This document shows, one piece after another, positions 33,761 through 43,275 of a DNA stretch of 43,490 nt. The notes under the pieces were generated by a model. That model had not been told where the DNA came from. It saw only the letters and a program-made list of their open reading frames with translations, and made no database searches. Location of the stretch: positions 1-43,490 of the forward strand of contig JAFGSR010000020.1 in NCBI GenBank assembly GCA_016934515.1, in the 5' to 3' direction. The stretch's first letter is position 1. Each line of letters begins with the position of its first letter. This DNA comes from Sedimentisphaerales bacterium. Lineage in GTDB: Bacteria; Planctomycetota; Phycisphaerae; Sedimentisphaerales; SM23-30. The translations under genes and the position numbers were made by a program.

Positions 33761-36751
33761 CTATATTGGGTCAACCTCTGCAGGTAGTTCTGCATAAAAC
33801 ACGTCGTCAAAATATACATGATCGCCGGTACCTAAGCCGTACATTTCCATAAAAATATCGACGGAGGAATTAACCGCGGTAAATTCCGGGATTACCAGCT
33901 TCACCCACTGACCGGAAGAGTCCTCCCAAGACAGATAGACATCGTATTCACCGCTGTATTGCATAAGGACGAGGCGACCATAGGAAACCAGACAATCGGC
34001 ACGTATCCAGAATCGAGCGGCGTATTTCTTTCCGGGAGTAATGGGTATATTCAGTTGGATCCAACGGGCTTTGTTGGTTACACCACTATTGTACTGGATA
34101 CGAAAGGCTCGATTACCGTCATGACCGCTTCCAAAAGGTGTATCCATGGTATAAGAGCCACCGCCTATGATTTGTGAACTCCATCCAGCCGATTCGCTTT
34201 CAGCCCCGGGATTGGTCACCAGATTAGGTCCGATGCCGGGAATATCGGCCGGGTCCACCGATACTGACTTAAACACATCGAAGGCATTGCGTTCGGCCTG
34301 TACCGCGTCGATATTAGCCTGTGATCCGCCGGCCGCGGCAACTGCGGCACTGACGAGATAACCTTCCAGGGTTGTCATTTCACTTTCCAACGCCGGCGGG
34401 AACAACTGGATCGCTGAAGTGCCCATAGTCAACACCGGGATTTCATTCCGCAAAGTTGTCTCGTAGAGTAGGTGATAGGCTTGCATGGACGTTGCCGCCG
34501 GGCCGTACATCTTGCTACAATAATCGTTGAGCAATTCAGAATAGGTTATCGAGGTATCCCAAGCGCAACGCGCTGAAGCATAACTAACCAATCGCATAAA
34601 CGGCCAATGGGCAGGATTGGTTTCGGCAAATAACCCATGGACACCTAAAGCCAGTAATTCCGGATATTCTTTACAGAGAGTACGGGCAATCGGTGAAGGA
34701 CAAAATTCACTACCGGAGTAATAATAATATTCATACAAATAAACATATGCTCCTTTACTCATCCACCCCTGTATCTCACTTATCTGGAGAGCATTTGTCG
34801 AATCAGTCGGATCGGTCAGTTTTTTCATGAAATTACGTCCGGTCGTGCAATAGACAATTTTGACATTACCGGCAACTTCGACATCGGGCGGCGGCCGGGT
34901 AGTGTCATAAGCAAAGGTGCCGATGAAACGATCCGGATGACTGATAGCTATGGCATTAGCGACGGTATTAACCAGGTACATTAGCCGATTGCTGTGAATA
35001 CCCGTGCCCGCTTGGGCGCCGTCCAGTGAGACACAGTCGATGTTTTCGCACCAACCGAGACTACCATCGTTGGGACAAATCCCAAATATTTTGACCTCCG
35101 GATAATCGTTAAAGAAATTCTGTGCCTTGTCGATTATGATCTGAGCTACATCCGGATTCGAAACACACAGTTGAATATTTACACTGCCGGGATTACTACC
35201 CGGATCGGGGCAGGTTCGCACTCCGTCAATTTCGGGGAAATACTCGGGATGGGAAGCGCAATAAACACTGGACGGTATCAACCACCAAAAAGAATGGCTG
35301 TTAGTGTCGGGCTCAATGCCGCGTTCCGCCAGGCCATTTTTTACAATAGGGGTGGGGACGTGCTGATGCTGAGTCAGCTTGATGTTCTGTCGATTGTGCC
35401 CCATGAAATCCACTATCTGCTGATCATAGTCGGGACCATCCAGGGCATGGCCCATATGCCATCCCCGCCGTTCAAAATCAGGTGCATCAGTTTCACATAT
35501 CCCACTTGCAACCAGTGTTGATTGCTGAGAACCTTCCAGCATAGGACCGCTGTCATAGGCCGGCCAACTGACCTTCAGCACTTTTTCGCAGAAGTCATCC
35601 ACCGCCCACAAGACCGCCGGCGGCGTTTTACCCACCAATTCGATATCGTCGCCCGAACGGGTAATAACATACGCCTGTTCCGAAGCCGAATCACAAAGTC
35701 CCGCAGTGGTAAATTTATCCGCTACGCCCAGGCGAATCTCATTTAACCCTTCGCTGGGACCGGTGACGGGTCGCACTGCGGTTGCCAGTTCAAAGGCATC
35801 TTTGAGATGTTCGGCGGCATATAATTCCACTGCGGTGGGTGTTCCGATATTAATAACACAGAAATTACTTGAAACCCCTTCGAACAAAGTAACTCTATCG
35901 GCACCGCCGGCAGCCATTGCGTAATCGGCAAGGTCAACATTACCACTGCGATTCAAATCGCTGCAGCCACACCAGAAAGGATTATCACAAGCATTTGCCA
36001 GCCAGTTACCGGCCAATTGTGCCAGATAGGTTAAATCAAGCAGACCATAACAGCCATAACAGCAGTCACTGACCAGCCATTCGGTTTGACCTGATGAAGC
36101 AATTTTGACGTAATACATCGTTGCCGTACCCGGGGCGGGACTTAACCCTGAGCCAAAACCAATCACAAATTCACAGTTGTCACCTTGCGCCCCACTTCCT
36201 GCGGTAATTGTTCCCAGGTAAATATCATCCAATAACATCGTTACTATACCATCAACGCTCCTGAACGAATAAATGTGCGGTGCTGAGCCGTCAAATCCTG
36301 TCGGGGCAATATCGCCGCCGTCAGGTATCCGCAGATTGTAATCCCCGATGGTGTCCGGGTGAGCCACGGTTTCGTTATAAAGATGGTTAATGGTAATAAT
36401 GGAACCCCACCGGGTCGCTTGATTATCCGCCAGGTAAATCGTAGCTCCCATTTTACCGGGCAGAGTCATCTTGACATCTATCCGCCAGTTTCCGTCCGAT
36501 GGCATCCCGATGGTACCGTTGGTGCGTGTAGCATAATTGAGCGCGCTCGTGAAGTTCAGATTAACATAGCCGTTGTATCGCGTCTCAGTCGGAATACCAC
36601 CCCACTGCCAAGTGTAAGTGTTTTTAAAGGAAATCTGTCCTGAACCGTTGCCATATTCCTCATTCAGGATGTCCCAGGTGACCGCCCATGAAGCACTGCT
36701 TAATGAAGCCACCAATATAAGGAAGAATGTAAATACTCTTTTCTCCAACAT
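33761..36751 (-). CDS. Exported DUF4838-type glycoside-hydrolase-like protein with dockerin-like segment and C-terminal carbohydrate-binding-like domain
   Basis: A 996-residue secreted protein; signal peptide MLEKRVFTFFLILVASLSSASWA. Residues about 25-225 form a beta-sandwich-like N-terminal domain. A Cys-rich, Asp-rich dockerin-like segment follows (LDLTYLAQLAGNWL, then DLNRSGNVDLADYAM, about 235-285). Residues about 300-420 look like a GH20/GH67-type N-terminal alpha/beta domain (YAAEHLKDAFELAT), and about 430-800 match DUF4838: SHPEYFPEIDGVR, ICPNDGSLGWCENIDC, IGTFAYDTTRPPP. The last 120 residues (LVTNPGAESESAGW to YFDDVFYAEL) resemble a CBM4/9-like module. Expected to act on an extracellular polysaccharide. 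Domain calls are from motifs. Confidence 0.8.
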   Translation of the reverse strand: MLEKRVFTFFLILVASLSSASWAVTWDILNEEYGNGSGQISFKNTYTWQWGGIPTETRYNGYVNLNFTSALNYATRTNGTIGMPSDGNWRIDVKMTLPGKMGATIYLADNQATRWGSIITINHLYNETVAHPDTIGDYNLRIPDGGDIAPTGFDGSAPHIYSFRSVDGIVTMLLDDIYLGTITAGSGAQGDNCEFVIGFGSGLSPAPGTATMYYVKIASSGQTEWLVSDCCYGCYGLLDLTYLAQLAGNWLANACDNPFWCGCSDLNRSGNVDLADYAMAAGGADRVTLFEGVSSNFCVINIGTPTAVELYAAEHLKDAFELATAVRPVTGPSEGLNEIRLGVADKFTTAGLCDSASEQAYVITRSGDDIELVGKTPPAVLWAVDDFCEKVLKVSWPAYDSGPMLEGSQQSTLVASGICETDAPDFERRGWHMGHALDGPDYDQQIVDFMGHNRQNIKLTQHQHVPTPIVKNGLAERGIEPDTNSHSFWWLIPSSVYCASHPEYFPEIDGVRTCPDPGSNPGSVNIQLCVSNPDVAQIIIDKAQNFFNDYPEVKIFGICPNDGSLGWCENIDCVSLDGAQAGTGIHSNRLMYLVNTVANAIAISHPDRFIGTFAYDTTRPPPDVEVAGNVKIVYCTTGRNFMKKLTDPTDSTNALQISEIQGWMSKGAYVYLYEYYYYSGSEFCPSPIARTLCKEYPELLALGVHGLFAETNPAHWPFMRLVSYASARCAWDTSITYSELLNDYCSKMYGPAATSMQAYHLLYETTLRNEIPVLTMGTSAIQLFPPALESEMTTLEGYLVSAAVAAAGGSQANIDAVQAERNAFDVFKSVSVDPADIPGIGPNLVTNPGAESESAGWSSQIIGGGSYTMDTPFGSGHDGNRAFRIQYNSGVTNKARWIQLNIPITPGKKYAARFWIRADCLVSYGRLVLMQYSGEYDVYLSWEDSSGQWVKLVIPEFTAVNSSVDIFMEMYGLGTGDHVYFDDVFYAELPAEVDPI

Positions 36752-36802
36752 AATATTTTCCAGTGAATTTGATAAAGTTTAATTATAAACATATTGAACC
36801 GT

Positions 36803-38281
36803 TTATTTTATGCGGTACGGATAACCTTTATCGAATTGGAAGGTGTAAAGGTCGGCATTTATTATTTCAACATGCAGTTTAGTTGGTTTACCCGCTCGGC
36901 TGGAAACATCGCCGTCGGTTTTCCATTGAACAATAGTATTGATGTGGTCGCCGGTGATGGGCAGGCAATCGTCAATTGATCGCCATTTAATCGGCGTGCC
37001 TTGTTCATCGAGTAAGCCGACGCGCAGCGAGCCACCGGGAGCAACCTTGACATTTAGTTTGAGGATATTACCCTTAAAAGTAATTGGCGGCGTAATAAAA
37101 TACCCACCATCGGCACCGGCATGGGCAGAGACATAACCATCCAGCCGGGTAATTACTCGGCTATAGAATCGGCCGTTGCCCGGTTTGATGAGATTTTCCA
37201 GTTCGCCTTCGGCGTGGTTTAGCGTTGAGCCGCCGTAATACTGCCAAAGTTCATCACCTACTCGTATTATTCCCTGCCCCATATAGATAGTACCGCAGTC
37301 AAATTCACCTTTTTTGCCAAGTGGAATAAAGGGAGTGTTTTGATCGGGGCGGGTCCAGGTTTTGCCGTCTCGACTGACGGCCAATTGGATATCGATCGTC
37401 TGCGGTTTATGCTGGAACAGGCTGATAAACATAAAATAGGTGTTGGGTGCATAAGGATATTTCAAGGCGGCTGAATTATAGAGATCGCAGGGCTGCGGAT
37501 CGTTATCATCAGATTGTAATACTAAACTCAATGATTCAAATTTACTAAAGTTTTTACTTTCCGAGCGGCCCAGCGATCGACCGCGTCCACCTACTCGGCC
37601 GAATATTACATACTTTTTGATACTTTCATCCCAAAAACCAGAATACTGGCTGTCGGCAAAGTGACTGACAATCGGCTGTGGATAACGGGTCCAATGCAAA
37701 CCATCGGCAGAATACATACCGGTAATCGTATGGGCAGAGGCAGTCCAGATTCCCTGGCCGACCGCTTTATAGCGTTGTTCAGGCGGTGCGTTGGGATCTT
37801 TAAAAACACAAGTGCCATGCACGCGCGAATGACCTTTTTCCGGGCCGATCAGTCTGAACAGGATGTTATTATCCTTGCTGCCTTTGTACTCAAAAAGCCC
37901 CAGGTTTGGTCGAGTCCATTTTATTCCGTCGGTGGATTCGGCATAGCAAAATGAGGTATCGTTAGCTGTGGGCCAGCCGTCAATGTCATAGCACTCATAC
38001 CACATGCGGTATTTGCCGTTATCTTCCATAACATTGAACCAGTTGGGGGTGGCACTTTCCCATTCCTTTTCGCGTTGCAGATTCTTTTCGCCGGTTTTGG
38101 TAGCCGGATTGACTTTTAACTTGACTCCTTTGGCAGACTCAAAGAAAAGCTCATCGATAAGCAATTGTTTGGCACTACCAATGTTGATCGACTTGCTATT
38201 ACCTGTCGGCTCAACAGCATCAACTTCGAGGCTTGTCAATAAAAACATCGCAATAACCAACAGTAACAAATTTCTTTGCAT
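36803..38281 (-). CDS. Exported beta-propeller glycoside-hydrolase-like protein, paralogue 1
   Basis: A 492-residue protein with signal peptide MQRNLLLLVIAMFLLTSLEVDA. The body shows GH32/GH43-type propeller features: RMWYECYD, SFCYAESTDGIKWTRPNLGLFEY, GMYSADGLHWTRYPQPI, SQYSGFWDESIKKYV, LAVSRDGKTWTRP. A C-terminal beta-sandwich of about 100 residues follows (SLRVGLLDEQGTPI, DCLPITGDHI). AAGGAAC precedes the ATG. It is one of three tandem paralogues. It lacks the dockerin-like and Calx-beta parts of paralogue 3. Exact family and substrate are not identified. Confidence 0.8.
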   Translation of the reverse strand: MQRNLLLLVIAMFLLTSLEVDAVEPTGNSKSINIGSAKQLLIDELFFESAKGVKLKVNPATKTGEKNLQREKEWESATPNWFNVMEDNGKYRMWYECYDIDGWPTANDTSFCYAESTDGIKWTRPNLGLFEYKGSKDNNILFRLIGPEKGHSRVHGTCVFKDPNAPPEQRYKAVGQGIWTASAHTITGMYSADGLHWTRYPQPIVSHFADSQYSGFWDESIKKYVIFGRVGGRGRSLGRSESKNFSKFESLSLVLQSDDNDPQPCDLYNSAALKYPYAPNTYFMFISLFQHKPQTIDIQLAVSRDGKTWTRPDQNTPFIPLGKKGEFDCGTIYMGQGIIRVGDELWQYYGGSTLNHAEGELENLIKPGNGRFYSRVITRLDGYVSAHAGADGGYFITPPITFKGNILKLNVKVAPGGSLRVGLLDEQGTPIKWRSIDDCLPITGDHINTIVQWKTDGDVSSRAGKPTKLHVEIINADLYTFQFDKGYPYRIK

Positions 38282-38344
38282 AGTATGTTCCTTATAAGCT
38301 TCTTATAAACTGGCGTCTATCCGTTTACCTTTATCGATTCATTG

Positions 38345-39826
38345 TTAATTGCTGTAATCTACCATAAATTGGAATGCATAAAGGCTAGAGTCTTTCATTT
38401 CTATCTGCAACCGGGTAGGTGTGCCTGCCCGAGCCGAAACATTCGCCCCCATCTGCCACTCGACAGTCTTTTCTATATAGTCGCCTGTAATCGGAAGACA
38501 TGAATCAGTGGAATAATCCGGGATATCCTTTTCCACTTCGTCTAACAGCCCCACACGAACCATACCGCCAGGTCGAACTTTTACATTGAGTTTCAGCTTA
38601 TTGCCCCAGAATGTCAACAAGGGTGTTATAAAGTAACCTCCTTCCGGGCCTGCATCGACTGAGACATAGCCGTCCAGTCTGCTAATTACCCGACTGTAAC
38701 TCCGACCGTAACCCGGTAGAATTAGTTCTTTATAAGTTCCGTTATGTGTCTGAGGCGAGCCGCCGTAATACTGCCACAGCTCATCGCCAATCCTTATAAT
38801 TCCCTGGCCCATATAAAGTGAGCCACAGTCAAATTCACCTGGTTTACCCAGTGGGATAAAGGGTTTTTCCTGTTCCGGCCAGGTCCAATTTAATCCATCT
38901 CTGCTTACGGCCAGGCGAATATCGAGTGTCTGAGGATCTTTCTGAAACAGACTGGTGAACATAAAGTAGGCATTGGCGGCGTAAGGGTATTTCACGGCCG
39001 CCGGATTATATAAATCGCTGTTAGGAGGATCATTTTCGTCTGAGTGTAATACCTGGTTCAATGGCGCCAAGCGAGTAAAATCCTTACTTTCCGATCTGCC
39101 CACAGACCTTCCGTAACTCCACTGATTTGCTCGACCATAAACCACATACTTGCGGATGCTGCTATCCCAAAAGCCCGAATATTGACTATCGGCAGGCTCA
39201 TCGATAATCGGCTGAGGATATCGGGTCCAATGCAAGCCATCGGCGGAATACATACCGGCAATTCGATAGGCAGGTTTTTTGTCCGCCCACAGCCCCTGGC
39301 CTACTCCCTTATAGCGTTGCTCCGGAGGAGCGCTGGGGTCTTTGAAAACACCTGTGCCATGCACACGGGAATGACAATTCGGCGGACCTATAAGTTTAAA
39401 CAGGATATTATTCTGCTTATTGCCGTTATATTCAAACAATCCCAGCGAGGGTTTGGTCCATTTAATGCCGTCTTTTGACTCCGCATAACAAAATGAAGTA
39501 GTCGGTTTGGTAATTTCGTCCTCGCCGTCATAAGCCTCGTACCACATACGATACTTACCATTATCATCCATTATGCTGAACCAGTTGGGCGTGTAGCATT
39601 CCCAGGGCTTATCACGTTGGAGGTTTTTCTCGCCGGTTTTTTGAGCAGGATTGAGTTTTAATTTGACGCCATCAACTTCCTCAAAGAAAAGGTCATCGAT
39701 AAACAACTGCTTATCAACGCCGACATATATGGTATTCACCCGGATCGAGTCCTCCGGGTCAGCTAAGCCGGTTCCTGTCATCGACAACAGCAATACGCTC
39801 AAGATCAATATCCAAATCTTATTCAT
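38345..39826 (-). CDS. Exported beta-propeller glycoside-hydrolase-like protein, paralogue 2
   Basis: Start placed at 39826 (MNKIWILILSVLLLSMTG), giving a proper signal peptide; the ATG at 39847 adds seven residues with no better ribosome site. The 493-residue product follows paralogue 1 nearly line by line: VDKQLFIDDLFFEEVDGVKL, RMWYEAYDGED, SFCYAESKDGIKWTKPSLGLFEY, GMYSADGLHWTRYPQPI, LAVSRDGLNWTWP, FDCGSLYMGQGIIRIGDELWQYYGGS, and the same C-terminal sandwich. Likely the same fold with different specificity. Confidence 0.8.
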   Translation of the reverse strand: MNKIWILILSVLLLSMTGTGLADPEDSIRVNTIYVGVDKQLFIDDLFFEEVDGVKLKLNPAQKTGEKNLQRDKPWECYTPNWFSIMDDNGKYRMWYEAYDGEDEITKPTTSFCYAESKDGIKWTKPSLGLFEYNGNKQNNILFKLIGPPNCHSRVHGTGVFKDPSAPPEQRYKGVGQGLWADKKPAYRIAGMYSADGLHWTRYPQPIIDEPADSQYSGFWDSSIRKYVVYGRANQWSYGRSVGRSESKDFTRLAPLNQVLHSDENDPPNSDLYNPAAVKYPYAANAYFMFTSLFQKDPQTLDIRLAVSRDGLNWTWPEQEKPFIPLGKPGEFDCGSLYMGQGIIRIGDELWQYYGGSPQTHNGTYKELILPGYGRSYSRVISRLDGYVSVDAGPEGGYFITPLLTFWGNKLKLNVKVRPGGMVRVGLLDEVEKDIPDYSTDSCLPITGDYIEKTVEWQMGANVSARAGTPTRLQIEMKDSSLYAFQFMVDYSN

Positions 39827-39968
39827 AATCACATATTGCTCCAGCATATCGCCTGGTCATCTGAAAGCTACTATTTCCAGATTCTGTGAATCTTTGATGA
39901 CTCCAGCCTGTGTATCTCTACTCTCATCTACCAGGCCTTAAACTGCCTGCTCTATCCAATTATATTCA

Positions 39969-40008
39969 AAACAAGTTCCCGGTTGAATACACAACCGGGA
40001 ACTTGTTT
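39969..40008 (-). terminator. Strong intrinsic terminator of paralogue 3
   Basis: A perfect 17-bp stem (AAACAAGTTCCCGGTTG and its complement) with a 6-base loop, 49 bases after the stop of the 961-residue gene on its strand, followed by TTTTG. The strongest hairpin seen in the window. Confidence 0.88.
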
Positions 40009-40056
40009 ATATCGATTGCAGATTACTGGAATAAGCTAATCAAATTCACACTTTCA

Positions 40057-42942
40057 TTAATTCTGAACAAATTGGAAAGCATATAAGCTGGCGTCGGTAA
40101 TCTCTACTTTCATTTTTGTAGGCATACCATCGCGTGCGGAAACGTCAGAGCCGCTGTTCCAGTTTACCGTCCAAGCGACATCATCTCCGGTGATCGGAAC
40201 GCAATCGGCAATTGATCGGCCGGCAATCGGATTGTCATTTTCATCCAGCAAACCCACTCGAACACTTCCGCCGGGATTTACTTTAACATTCAGTTGTAAT
40301 TCATCGCCGGCATAAAGCATTGTAGGCGTAATAAAGTAGCCCGTTTGGGTACCGGCATCGGCTGAAACATAACCATCCAATCGGGTGATTACCCGGCTGT
40401 AATTTCTACCGTTACCAGGTAGAATGAGATCTTCGAGCTCCCAACCATCGTGTCCCAGCGGGGAACCACCGTAATACTGCCATAGTTCATCGCCTACTTT
40501 GATGATACCTTGTCCCATGTAAATCGTGCCTGCATCATAACTTCCTTCAGTTCCATTGGGAATAAAAGGTGTATCCTGATCAGGTCGGGACCAATTTACA
40601 CCATCACGACTTACGGCAAGTCTGATATCAATTTTATTAATATCATGCTGGAAAAGGCTGATGAACATGAAATAAATATTTGGTGCGTAGGGATATTTCA
40701 AAGCTGCGGAGTTGTATAAATCGCTGTTAGGCGGGTCATTTTCGTCGGCCTGCATAATTAAAGTCAGGGGATCGAAACTGGCAAAGTTATTACTTTCGGA
40801 GCGTCCTAATGAGCGTCCTGTACCTCCAAAAGCTCGACCATAGATTACGTACTTGTGCAAGCTATTATCCCAGAAACCGGAGTATTGACTATCCGCAAAA
40901 AGATTGCAAATGGGTGCTGGATAGCGTGTCCAATTCAGACCATCGGGAGAGTACATTCCGGTAATCGTATGTGCTGAGGCAGTCCAGATACCCTGGCCAA
41001 CCGCTTTGTATCTTCTTTCTGATGAGGCCATGGGATCCTTGAATACTCCCGTACCATGTACGCGGGAATGACCTTCCGGGGGACCTATCTGACGGAACAG
41101 TATGTTATTTTCCGTGCTACCCTGGTATTCAAACATACCCAGATTGGGTCGGGTCCAATTGATGCCATCTGTTGATGTGGCGTAGCAGAAAGAAGTATCG
41201 TCTGAAGTAGGCCAGCCAGGGATGTCATAACACTCGTACCACATTTTGTAAATCCCGTCGTCTTCCATCACGTTGAACCAGTTTAAAGTTGCACTTTCCC
41301 AGGGCTCTTCGCGCTGCAAATTGGTTTCTCCGGTCTTAAATGCGGGATTCATGGTAATGGTAACACCGCTGAATTCTTCAAAAAACATCTCATCAATAAA
41401 TAATTGTTTGTTACTTCCTACATCCAGGCTGTTACAGCCGGGCGTATTTGGTAACGAGCAACTGAGCCATTTATCGGCGAAAGCAGCCAGGTCGTAAAAG
41501 CTTATGATACAGTCAGGCACGCCTTCGGGTCCGGAAACATCAAAGGGATCGAAAGGTCCCATTCCGCAATCGTTTTCGCCAATGGACACCGAAAGATTCG
41601 GAACCGAAAGACCGTCATATTCCTGGCTGCCGCCGGTTTGAGTAACGGCAAAAGCCAGATCCGCGCTGTGAGGATCAGGTTCTGCACCATCATCGTCAAT
41701 GGCGGTTACGGTCACTGTCTGAGCGGTATTCCAGTTGGAGGTTGTAAAAGTAAGGGTGGTAATATCAGCTCCATTGACTTTAACCTGGTTCGGATCAACC
41801 TCTATATCGGTAATCTCCACCGTTACCGTATCCGTAGGTTGCAGATGAAGCTTTACCGTGAAACTGTCACTGGCGCCGCCCTCGACTACATCAGTTGAAT
41901 CCCCACTTTCTATGATATCCAAAAATGCCTGATCATTATCAACAATCGTAACGGTAACCTGTTTAGCACCCACATAGTTGGGATCAGTACAGGAAGAAAT
42001 CAGATTGATCAGCCCCTGTTCGGTGAGATCTTCCGTATCCGGATCGTTTACTGCCGTTACGGTAACTGTCTGGAGTATATTCCAGTTCGAAGGGGTAAAG
42101 CTCAACGTTACCGGGTCACCGGGTGCCTCGCTATCCAGGAAGTAATCCGTTACATTATAATTGTCGTTCGGGTCAACCAGGACAGTTACTAAAACATTGG
42201 GGTCTTCCGTCATCACAACCGTAAAGGTCGCCGCAGAACCGTTTTCGGTAACCGTAACACTTGTCGGATTAACAACAATATAAGGGAATACATCCTCGTC
42301 AATGTACGTATCGGCAAACTTCAGTTCATATACATTTAAAATGCCGTCAAACAGACGGCAGTAAAAATCGTAGTTGTCATTGCGTGCACCGGCTCCCCAG
42401 GACACCTGAGTAACGAAAACACCATCGATGAAGACATCCGCGGCAGCGCCGCCGCCAGGTTGGGAGACCGTATATGTATGAAGCTGGGTGCCGTCATAAC
42501 CGGCAGGCGTCAAATCCATACCCGGGTTATTATAACTACCAACATGACTTGTGACCTGATAATAAGAGCCTGCGGAATTTCTGATGCCATTAAAAATAGG
42601 CCAGTTTGAACCCATGGTCGGCATAAAGTAGAGTCCCTCTGGTGTACTCACGACCATTTCAAACGACCAGGGGCCATAGCGATTGAGACCGAGTCCGAGA
42701 TCCTGCTTGCCGAAATGGCCGCCGGGATAACTACTATTATTACCATCCACTGCCACGTAATCGGCATAAACAGTTTCGATAATGGGGCCGCCCCAGTTGA
42801 CGTTACCGCAACCGATGTCGGACAGGCTGCCGACCCCGTCACTTCCCAGGTCATATACCAGATCCCACTCCGGGTTGTCGAAAGCCTGCGCGTTTGCAGC
42901 ACAAATTAAACCAATTCCTAAAATCAATATTAATTTTTTCAT
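40057..42942 (-). CDS. Exported multidomain protein: beta-sandwich, Calx-beta-like repeats, dockerin-like segment and propeller, paralogue 3
   Basis: A 961-residue protein with signal peptide MKKLILILGIGLICAANAQA. Residues about 22-215 are a laminin-G-like sandwich; about 225-340 and 345-460 are Calx-beta-like repeats (SVTVTENGSAATFTVVMTED, TFTTSNWNTAQTVTVTAIDDDG); about 470-510 is a dockerin-like segment (GVPDCIISFYDLAAFADKWL). From about 515 it is homologous to the two neighbouring propeller proteins: SNKQLFIDEMFFEEF, MWYECYDIPGWPTSDDTSFCYA, WTRPNLGMFEY, GMYSPDGLNWTRYPAPI, and the C-terminal sandwich. It appears to be the same catalytic-like module with an added export and binding front end. 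Confidence 0.82.
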   Translation of the reverse strand: MKKLILILGIGLICAANAQAFDNPEWDLVYDLGSDGVGSLSDIGCGNVNWGGPIIETVYADYVAVDGNNSSYPGGHFGKQDLGLGLNRYGPWSFEMVVSTPEGLYFMPTMGSNWPIFNGIRNSAGSYYQVTSHVGSYNNPGMDLTPAGYDGTQLHTYTVSQPGGGAAADVFIDGVFVTQVSWGAGARNDNYDFYCRLFDGILNVYELKFADTYIDEDVFPYIVVNPTSVTVTENGSAATFTVVMTEDPNVLVTVLVDPNDNYNVTDYFLDSEAPGDPVTLSFTPSNWNILQTVTVTAVNDPDTEDLTEQGLINLISSCTDPNYVGAKQVTVTIVDNDQAFLDIIESGDSTDVVEGGASDSFTVKLHLQPTDTVTVEITDIEVDPNQVKVNGADITTLTFTTSNWNTAQTVTVTAIDDDGAEPDPHSADLAFAVTQTGGSQEYDGLSVPNLSVSIGENDCGMGPFDPFDVSGPEGVPDCIISFYDLAAFADKWLSCSLPNTPGCNSLDVGSNKQLFIDEMFFEEFSGVTITMNPAFKTGETNLQREEPWESATLNWFNVMEDDGIYKMWYECYDIPGWPTSDDTSFCYATSTDGINWTRPNLGMFEYQGSTENNILFRQIGPPEGHSRVHGTGVFKDPMASSERRYKAVGQGIWTASAHTITGMYSPDGLNWTRYPAPICNLFADSQYSGFWDNSLHKYVIYGRAFGGTGRSLGRSESNNFASFDPLTLIMQADENDPPNSDLYNSAALKYPYAPNIYFMFISLFQHDINKIDIRLAVSRDGVNWSRPDQDTPFIPNGTEGSYDAGTIYMGQGIIKVGDELWQYYGGSPLGHDGWELEDLILPGNGRNYSRVITRLDGYVSADAGTQTGYFITPTMLYAGDELQLNVKVNPGGSVRVGLLDENDNPIAGRSIADCVPITGDDVAWTVNWNSGSDVSARDGMPTKMKVEITDASLYAFQFVQN

Positions 42943-43170
42943 TTTTCATTTCTCCACATTGATCACGGGCATAGCTTAGCCCTTTCAATGCAAGCACGAG
43001 GGCATATTAAACTATTCTAATTTCTAACTAGTTCATAAACGCAGGCTGAACGACAACCAGCACCCAAAAGGGATCAAACTCCTATATAGCTGTAAACTAA
43101 AAGTCGGCGATATTTGCCTTTCCATAAACCATAATAATAACTTCTGCACTCCGTAAGGGCCGGGAAAACA
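42943..43170. other. Intergenic region upstream of paralogue 3
   Basis: About 230 bp between the paralogue 3 start and the terminator hairpin of the PEP-CTERM gene. No frame or clear promoter box is supported. Confidence 0.4.
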
Positions 43171-43207
43171 GGATACCAGTAGATAGCCACTCCCTGCTCC
43201 GGTATCC
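43171..43207 (-). terminator. Hairpin after the PEP-CTERM gene
   Basis: GGATACC and GGTATCC pair perfectly over 7 bp. On the minus strand the hairpin runs into TGTTTTCC, a short T run, 69 bases after the stop of the edge gene. Confidence 0.5.
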
Positions 43208-43275
43208 CATCTTCCAACAACAAAACCGGCCCAACTATACTATTTTCCAATTATATGTCCTTATGCGCGTTATAC

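Noticed and set aside
38292..38308. TTATAAG-CTT-CTTATAA palindrome upstream of propeller paralogue 1
   Set aside because: It resembles the LacI-type site at 29160 in its arms but lacks the central GCGC and has odd spacing, and it overlaps the ribosome-site region. Probably chance.
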